64,000 nucleotides of DNA, from positions 3,100,001 to 3,164,000 of the forward strand of contig OZ240685.1 in assembly GCA_965199135.1 (NCBI GenBank), in the 5' to 3' direction. Origin of the DNA: EB88 sp965199135 (GTDB taxonomy: Bacteria; Acidobacteriota; Terriglobia; Terriglobales; Acidobacteriaceae). Of the stretch, positions 59,132 through 64,000 are shown one piece after another. The stretch's first letter is position 1, and each line of letters begins with the position of its first letter. The notes beneath the pieces were generated by a model that saw only the letters and a program-made list of their open reading frames with translations, searched no databases and had not been told where the DNA came from. A program made the position numbers and the translations under genes.

Positions 59132-59160
59132 AGCCCGGTTCGCATCCATGCGACCGGGCT
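59132..59160 (+). terminator. Hairpin between pal and cpoB, possible attenuator
   Basis: The sequence agcccggt...cgca / tgcg...accgggct forms a 12-bp stem with one bulged base. It is followed by ttcgctt, not a full T-run. It may give partial termination, lowering cpoB expression relative to tol-pal genes. Confidence 0.55.
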
Positions 59161-59192
59161 TTCGCTTGAAGTCGTCAAAGGAGATTCGCTCT

Positions 59193-60158
59193 ATGCGGAA
59201 GATTCTTATTCCTGCCCTGCTTGGGCTGGCACTGTTTGTCCCCACCACCCCTGCCCATGCTGTGTCCAAGGAGATCGTGCAACTGCAGACGCAGGTGCAG
59301 GCGCTGCAGGATGCGCTCAACCAGATGCAGCGCTCGAATGCCGAGCAGCTTGGTGTGCTACAGCACCTGGTCGAGCAGTCGAACGACAACATCAATCGCA
59401 TCACCCAGCAGATGACCTCGCTCTCGGCCAAGGTCGACGCAGAAGGACAGAACAATCCGCTCTCCGGACAGATCCAGAGCCTGAACGATTCGGTCGATGA
59501 GCTGAAAACGCGCCTGGGCAAGATCGACGCGAGCCTCACAACGATTCAGAACCAGATGCAGAACGTGAACGCGCCGCCGGCCGGTGCCGCGACCGCAGCA
59601 GCGGGGCAGCAGCAGCCCGCGCCGGCTGCCCTGTCGCAGCAAGTGCCTCAGCAAGGTGCTGGCAGCGATGGAACCAACGTTCCGCTGTCTGGCGGAGCGC
59701 AGGCTCCCAACGCAGGAAATGTTGGTGGCACAGGTACTGGCGTTGCGCCCGAAGGGCAGCTCTACCAGAGCGCACTACGGGATTACAACGGCGCGAAATA
59801 TGATCTGGCGACCAGCGAGTTTGCTGACATCGTCAAGAATTATCCAGGCAGCGACCTTGCCGGGAACGCATCGTTCTACCTCGGCGAGGTGGCCTACCGG
59901 CAAGGCCTGTATCCGGCCGCGATCCGCAACTATGACGTTGTACTCGAACAGTTTCCGGGGAATTCGAAAGCTCCGGCCGCGGAGCTTCGCAAGGGCGAAG
60001 CAGAGTTAGCAAGCTCGCAACGCGAAGCTGGCATTGCCGACCTGCGCGCACTGATCCAGCGCTATCCGACCTCGCCTGAAGGCGCGCAGGCACGGAGTCT
60101 TCTGAATGGCATGGGCGTGCGGATCAGCGCAAAGCCGAGCCCGGGGCGTGCGCAGTAG
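59193..60158 (+). CDS. Tol-Pal cell-division coordinator CpoB/YbgF
   Basis: A 321-residue periplasmic protein. Signal peptide: ILIPALLGLALFVPTTPAHA. A coiled coil follows (VQLQTQVQALQDALNQMQRS and DNINRITQQMTSLSAKVD), then a Gln/Ala/Gly-rich linker, then TPR repeats (YQSALRDYNGAKYDLATSEF, ASFYLGEVAYRQGLYPAAIR and APAAELRKGEAELASSQREA). This matches YbgF/CpoB, which coordinates outer-membrane constriction with wall synthesis. The start ATG 59193 has AAAGGAG upstream; an ATG at 59121 is not preferred. A strong terminator follows. Confidence 0.92.
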   Translation: MRKILIPALLGLALFVPTTPAHAVSKEIVQLQTQVQALQDALNQMQRSNAEQLGVLQHLVEQSNDNINRITQQMTSLSAKVDAEGQNNPLSGQIQSLNDSVDELKTRLGKIDASLTTIQNQMQNVNAPPAGAATAAAGQQQPAPAALSQQVPQQGAGSDGTNVPLSGGAQAPNAGNVGGTGTGVAPEGQLYQSALRDYNGAKYDLATSEFADIVKNYPGSDLAGNASFYLGEVAYRQGLYPAAIRNYDVVLEQFPGNSKAPAAELRKGEAELASSQREAGIADLRALIQRYPTSPEGAQARSLLNGMGVRISAKPSPGRAQ

Positions 60159-60179
60159 CGGCGCTCCAGCCAAGAGGAT

Positions 60180-60204
60180 GAGGCGGCCATGGGCCGCCTC
60201 TTTT
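60180..60204 (+). terminator. Terminator of the tol-pal operon
   Basis: A perfect 9-bp stem (gaggcggcc / ggccgcctc) with a 3-base loop is followed by tttt. It touches the stop codon of the convergent M42 gene. Confidence 0.9.
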
Positions 60205-61352
60205 CATTGCGCCGGGCTGAAGTCCCGCAGCTGCGCAACGGTCTTCGCATCCAGCTGCTGCAACACCGCGACCACCAGGTCGACCATCTTGTCAAAGTCG
60301 CTGCGATTCACGATGCCATTGTGAGCGTGGGTGTAGCGCACCGGAACCACGAAGTTGAGCGAAGGCGCGCCGCCGCCGCTCTCCTGCATCTCCGAGGAAT
60401 CGTCGCCATAGCCCTGCACCAGGTCGAGCTGCAGCGGGATGCCTTTCTCCTGCGCCGTCTTCTTCACAAGTGCCACGAGCTTCCGATTGGGTAGCGCGCT
60501 TGAGTCGTACAGGAAGATCCCGGGACCCGCGCCCAGCTTGGCCTGCGTTTCCTCCGGGTGACCCAGAAACGTATCCCCGGCGATGCCGCCCTCGATCGCA
60601 AGCCCGATCTCTGGCTTCACCACATCCGCTGCCGTCTTTGCGCCACGCAGACCAATCTCTTCCTGCGTTGTCGCGACAAAAAACAGCTGGTTTGCATGCG
60701 GCAGCTTCGCCATGCGCTGCATGGCTTCGAGCAGCACCGCGCAGCCGATGCGATCATCCCACGCCTTGCCCAGGTAGTTGTCTGTCCCGTTCAGCACCAT
60801 GAAAGGCGAGTCCGGCACGATCGGGTCTCCTGGCTCAACGCCGAGTGCTGCTGCCTGCGCGGCATCCTTCGCGCCGATGTCGAGATAGAGGCTGTCGCGT
60901 GGAAAGACCTTGGTGCGCTCCTCGGCCGGCAGCACATGAATATCGCGGATGCCGGTGATTGCATGTACCGGCCCCTTGGACCCGAGGATGATCCAGCGTT
61001 GATCGACGAGCGCCTGGTCCAGCCAGCCGCCCAGCATCTGCATCGTCAGCGTGCCATTCGGCGCGATGCGCCGCACCATGCCGCCAAGCTCGTCCATATG
61101 CGCGTCGATCATGATGCGCGGCCCGGTGTCACCAACCTGCGCAATCACCGAACCCATGCCGTCGTACGTCAGCTTCGAGGCCAGCGGCTTCATGATCGGA
61201 ACCATGACTGCGCGTACCTGGTCTTCCGCGCCCGGCGGCCCTGGCGCTTCCGAAAGCTTCTGTAACAGTGTCAGTGTCGGATCAGGGCTTTGCTGTGCCA
61301 GCGCACAGAGCGGCAGAGCGAGGGACAGGGCAACGAGCGTCTTCGCGATCAT
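60204..61352 (-). CDS. Exported M42-family metallopeptidase
   Basis: A 382-residue dimetal aminopeptidase with a signal peptide (LVALSLALPLCALAQ). Metal ligands are in IMIDAHMDELGG (His, Asp), LGKAWDDRIGCAV (Asp), VATTQEEIGLRGA (catalytic and ligand Glu) and RYTHAHNGIVN (His). M42 enzymes such as FrvX and tetrahedral aminopeptidase are mostly cytoplasmic; this one is exported. Its start overlaps the stop of the acetamidase-family gene by four bases, so they are one transcript. Confidence 0.9.
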   Translation of the reverse strand: MIAKTLVALSLALPLCALAQQSPDPTLTLLQKLSEAPGPPGAEDQVRAVMVPIMKPLASKLTYDGMGSVIAQVGDTGPRIMIDAHMDELGGMVRRIAPNGTLTMQMLGGWLDQALVDQRWIILGSKGPVHAITGIRDIHVLPAEERTKVFPRDSLYLDIGAKDAAQAAALGVEPGDPIVPDSPFMVLNGTDNYLGKAWDDRIGCAVLLEAMQRMAKLPHANQLFFVATTQEEIGLRGAKTAADVVKPEIGLAIEGGIAGDTFLGHPEETQAKLGAGPGIFLYDSSALPNRKLVALVKKTAQEKGIPLQLDLVQGYGDDSSEMQESGGGAPSLNFVVPVRYTHAHNGIVNRSDFDKMVDLVVAVLQQLDAKTVAQLRDFSPAQ

Positions 61353-62389
61353 TCCGCACCTCCGGCGGCAGCAGTTTTGAAGAGAGCCTTGGGCAGTATG
61401 GCGTGAACGCCTACGTTCGTGTCCACCAACTGCGTAATGTCGAGATCGACCGCGACGCTCGAAAGCTGGTAGGCCTGGTCACGCGTCAGATGTTTCTCTG
61501 TTTCAAGAAACGCCAGCATGTTGTGCAGCGCCATCTCGGTGGCCTTGTTCAGGTCCTGGCTGAAGCCCATGGTGATGTAGGCGGTCGGTGTCTCGGCCAT
61601 CGGCCACAGCAGATGCCGATCCTTGTGAACCACGAAGCGGAAGGTGCCGGTGAGCATGGTTTCAAGCGCAGTGATATCGACCTCGCCATTGCCCTGCCCC
61701 GCGTGGCCATCGCCCGCTTCAAACAGGGCACCCTTGGCGTGCACCGGCAGAAAGAGCGTCGTTCCCGCGACCAGCTCCTTGTTGTCCATGTTGCCGCCAT
61801 GCATCCATGGTGGCGCGCTGTTGTACCGGCCAGCCGACTCGGGAGGTGCATCGCCCATGGAGCCGAAAAACGGGTGCAGCGGGATCTCAATGCCTGGTGC
61901 AAACTCGGCGACCATGCGCGCGCGGTCCAGCGGTATGCGCTTCATGATGCCGTACGGGTAATCGTCGGGCAGGTAGCCCCGACCCGCGCCGAAACCATTG
62001 CAGGCCCATGGCACATCGAGGTTGATCTTCTGGATATCAACTTCGAGCACATCGCCTTCTTCTGCGCCTTCGATCGCGATCGGACCCGTCAGGATATGGC
62101 CGCCTGGCCCCTTGTCGATGTTCTTCGCATCGTAGATCGCCGTGACGTCAGGCGGGATATCGGCTGCGGCAATCCCCATGCCCTTGAGGCGCTCCGGATC
62201 CCCACACGTGGAGAGCGTGTGCACGACTACCGTGTCTCCACTCTTCACCGTGAGGACTGGCTTGGCATGCGCGGAATAGTAGCCCCACGCGACTGTCGTC
62301 GGCGTGGCATCAAGGGTCTGTTGGGCGGGTAGGTTGGTACAGAACGGGGCGAGCGAACAGGCCGCGGCGAGCAGGAGGGTTACACGCAT
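61349..62389 (-). CDS. Exported acetamidase/formamidase-family protein
   Basis: A 346-residue protein with a signal peptide (LLLAAACSLAPFCTNLPAQ). Core motifs GPIAIEGAEEGDVLEVDI, HPFFGSMGDAPPE, GGNMDNKELVAGTTLFLPVH, AGDGHAGQGNGEVDITALET and the RDQAYQLSSVAVDLDITQLV region match the FmdA/AmdA family. Relatives hydrolyse short amides inside the cell; an exported form may act on another amide or be a binding protein. It is coupled to the M42 peptidase gene. The first gene of this transcript is probably here, since 223 bases separate it from the M28 gene. Confidence 0.9.
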   Translation of the reverse strand: MRVTLLLAAACSLAPFCTNLPAQQTLDATPTTVAWGYYSAHAKPVLTVKSGDTVVVHTLSTCGDPERLKGMGIAAADIPPDVTAIYDAKNIDKGPGGHILTGPIAIEGAEEGDVLEVDIQKINLDVPWACNGFGAGRGYLPDDYPYGIMKRIPLDRARMVAEFAPGIEIPLHPFFGSMGDAPPESAGRYNSAPPWMHGGNMDNKELVAGTTLFLPVHAKGALFEAGDGHAGQGNGEVDITALETMLTGTFRFVVHKDRHLLWPMAETPTAYITMGFSQDLNKATEMALHNMLAFLETEKHLTRDQAYQLSSVAVDLDITQLVDTNVGVHAILPKALFKTAAAGGAE

Positions 62390-62612
62390 GCCTGAATGTA
62401 TACCAAGAAGTGCTCGCGGTCCTTCCCTACGTCGATCGACCGTGTCGGTGTGAACTCGACTGTGGAGCAGATAAAATCGCGAATGGCACAGGCACGCCGC
62501 TGGGCTCGCAGATCTGGCGGGGACGCAGGAGCCTCTCTGCGTCGCCCTCGCTGATCGACAACCTCCCAGGGCATACAGGCCCGCTGGAGATTCCGTTTAC
62601 CCCGGACAAGCC

Positions 62613-64000
62613 CTAGTGATCTGCGGGCTGGCGTGGTGCAGGTTCGTCCGCGTCGGCGAGCGCGTACGCCGCGACTGCCATCACCGCCGCATTCTCTGCG
62701 AGGAAGTGCGGGTTGACTTTATCGAGTGTGTCAGCGGCGGTGTGGTGGTAGTTGAAGTAAAAACGCGAGTCCTGCGTGGGCGTCATGCCCGGGACCCCCT
62801 GGCTGACGATCGCAGCGACGTCCTCGCCCGCGTCTTCTCCCCTGGTCAGGAGCGTCGCCCCGATCGGCGCCAGTGTCTCGGCGACTGGCCGCAGGTACGA
62901 TTCAAGCTCTTCGGATCCGGCAAAGGTGATGCCGATCGGGTGATCGCAGCCAAGGTCGCTTTCCATCGCTGCGATATGGTCATTAAGCTGCGCAGCATGG
63001 TCCTGCGCATAGGTCGCTGCACCCTCAGAGCCGGACTCCTCGTCCATCCACGCGATGAAGCGCACCGTGCGCCTGGGATGAACACCAAGCTTCTGAAGCA
63101 GATGAATCGCCTGCATCGACACAACGATGCCGGCGCCATCATCGATCGCGCCGGTGCCCAGGTCCCACGAATCAAGATGGCCTGAGACGATTACGATTTG
63201 TTCGGGATGCTCGGAACCTTTCCAGTCGGCGATGACGTTGTAACTCGGCACATGCGGCAGGGTCTGCGGCGTCAGTGTCAGTCGCATGGTGACCGTTCCC
63301 TGCCTCGTCAGCGTGGCCAGCAGGTCTGCATCTTCGGCGGTGACAGCGCCTGCTGGAATCTTGTTGCCCCCCTCGGGGTAAGAGGTTGCGCCGGTATGCG
63401 GCAGACGAAAGTCTGCGCCGCCAACCGAGCGCACAAGTACCGCAACTGCACCCGCCTGTGCACCGACTGTCGGCGCGAGCCCACGGTAAATGACTGCTTG
63501 CCCATAGGCGGCGGTCCCTTCACCCTCCGCAGCCAGCTGCTTATCGAACGCGTGATTGAGCAGCAGGATCTTGCCCTCGACCGCATGCGGCGAAAGCGCC
63601 TTCAACGCAGCAAAGCTGTCGACCACAACAACGGGTGCTGTGATCCCCGCCGGTGGAGTCGCGGTGCTGCCACCGAGCGCCGTCACAACGATCTTTTGCT
63701 GGGTACCCGGGGTGCCGCCCGGCCACGCGGTCAATGCTGCTGTTTCTTCGCCGCGCACCCAGTGCGGGACCATTGTCTTCTCGAGCGAAACTGTTGCGCC
63801 GAGGCTGCGCATTTCCGACGCGACCCACTCGACCGCAGCCTGCGCTTGCGGCGAGCCGCTGAGGCGCGGACCGATATTGTCGGTCAGGTGCTCGAGTTCT
63901 GCATATGCGTAAGGATCACTGATCGCCGCATCACGGATGCGTGCCATGGTCGCGAGCTGTTCCGGTGTCCATGCTCCCTGCGTGTCACCCATGAAGCGCT
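62613..64000 (-). CDS. M28-family (Zn) aminopeptidase, 5' end cut by window edge
   Basis: At least 459 residues. The zinc site is seen in VSGHLDSWDLGTGAIDDGAG (His, Asp), FIAWMDEESGSEGA (Glu Glu), MESDLGCDHPIGI (Asp) and YFNYHHTAADTLD (His). A PA-like insert is present around APVVVVDSFAALK. An ATG at 63992 opens with GDTQGAWTPEQL, but the frame stays open to the window end, and related enzymes have a signal peptide, so the true start is probably beyond it. It likely cleaves N-terminal amino acids outside the cytoplasm, like the neighbouring exported hydrolases. Confidence 0.88.
   Translation of the reverse strand, partial: RFMGDTQGAWTPEQLATMARIRDAAISDPYAYAELEHLTDNIGPRLSGSPQAQAAVEWVASEMRSLGATVSLEKTMVPHWVRGEETAALTAWPGGTPGTQQKIVVTALGGSTATPPAGITAPVVVVDSFAALKALSPHAVEGKILLLNHAFDKQLAAEGEGTAAYGQAVIYRGLAPTVGAQAGAVAVLVRSVGGADFRLPHTGATSYPEGGNKIPAGAVTAEDADLLATLTRQGTVTMRLTLTPQTLPHVPSYNVIADWKGSEHPEQIVIVSGHLDSWDLGTGAIDDGAGIVVSMQAIHLLQKLGVHPRRTVRFIAWMDEESGSEGAATYAQDHAAQLNDHIAAMESDLGCDHPIGITFAGSEELESYLRPVAETLAPIGATLLTRGEDAGEDVAAIVSQGVPGMTPTQDSRFYFNYHHTAADTLDKVNPHFLAENAAVMAVAAYALADADEPAPRQPADH

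Noticed and set aside
62410..62616. Small plus-strand frame of 68 codons
   Set aside because: Composition and lack of ribosome site look random; the region more likely holds the promoter for the acetamidase gene.
1..64000. tRNA, rRNA, CRISPR arrays, insertion sequences or prophage
   Set aside because: No cloverleaf, rRNA core, regular direct-repeat array or transposase/integrase frame was seen.

Overview
The window is a GC-rich stretch of about 90 % coding density from a Gram-negative, LPS-bearing bacterium. A full hopanoid locus that includes a fused HpnD/HpnE enzyme, a complete tol-pal locus, lpxD, a PagL-like deacylase, many exported peptidases and a characteristic dispersed repeat together suggest an acidobacterium of the Acidobacteriaceae (Granulicella, Terriglobus, Edaphobacter or Acidobacterium type). 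This assignment is inferred from gene content. No rRNA or tRNA gene was found to confirm it, and no prophage, insertion sequence or CRISPR array was seen.

Positions 1-31000 hold mostly independent housekeeping and accessory genes: a metallo-beta-lactamase-fold hydrolase, an aminotransferase, a HAD hydrolase, ribBA with an unusual cyclohydrolase domain, a secreted S10 carboxypeptidase, a polyprenyl-phosphate sugar transferase, an HD protein, an M20 peptidase, a hydrolase/glycerate-kinase pair, a CCA-adding-type nucleotidyltransferase with a very long charged tail, lpxD, a REC-PAS regulator, glutamate formiminotransferase, a PagL-like protein, yebC, an aldo/keto reductase, purQ, a CpsB-type phosphatase, dps, ispG and queF. 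Many convergent pairs share hairpin terminators.

Positions 31000-52800 are the most distinctive part. A HlyD-like adaptor, a TPR protein and a TolC-like protein precede hpnJ and two short overlapping EamA proteins. On the minus strand hpnA-hpnG-MDR2-MDR1-hpnC-hpnDE form a tight operon, most junctions overlapping by a few bases, with a GH15 glycosidase downstream. A second minus-strand run is ispH-shc-hpnH-unknown gene-class A beta-lactamase. Together these encode isoprenoid-precursor enzymes (IspG, IspH), squalene formation (HpnC, HpnD, HpnE), cyclisation (Shc), side-chain addition (HpnH, HpnG) and head-group modification (HpnJ). hpnI and hpnK, expected partners of HpnJ, are not in the window. 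The two dehydrogenases and the EamA pair are the best candidates for unassigned hopanoid steps (reduction of ribosylhopane, transport).

Positions 52900-64000 hold recN, a complete tolQ-tolR-tolA/tonB-tolB-pal-cpoB locus ending in a strong terminator, and three exported hydrolases on the minus strand (M42 peptidase, acetamidase/formamidase family, M28 peptidase cut by the window edge).
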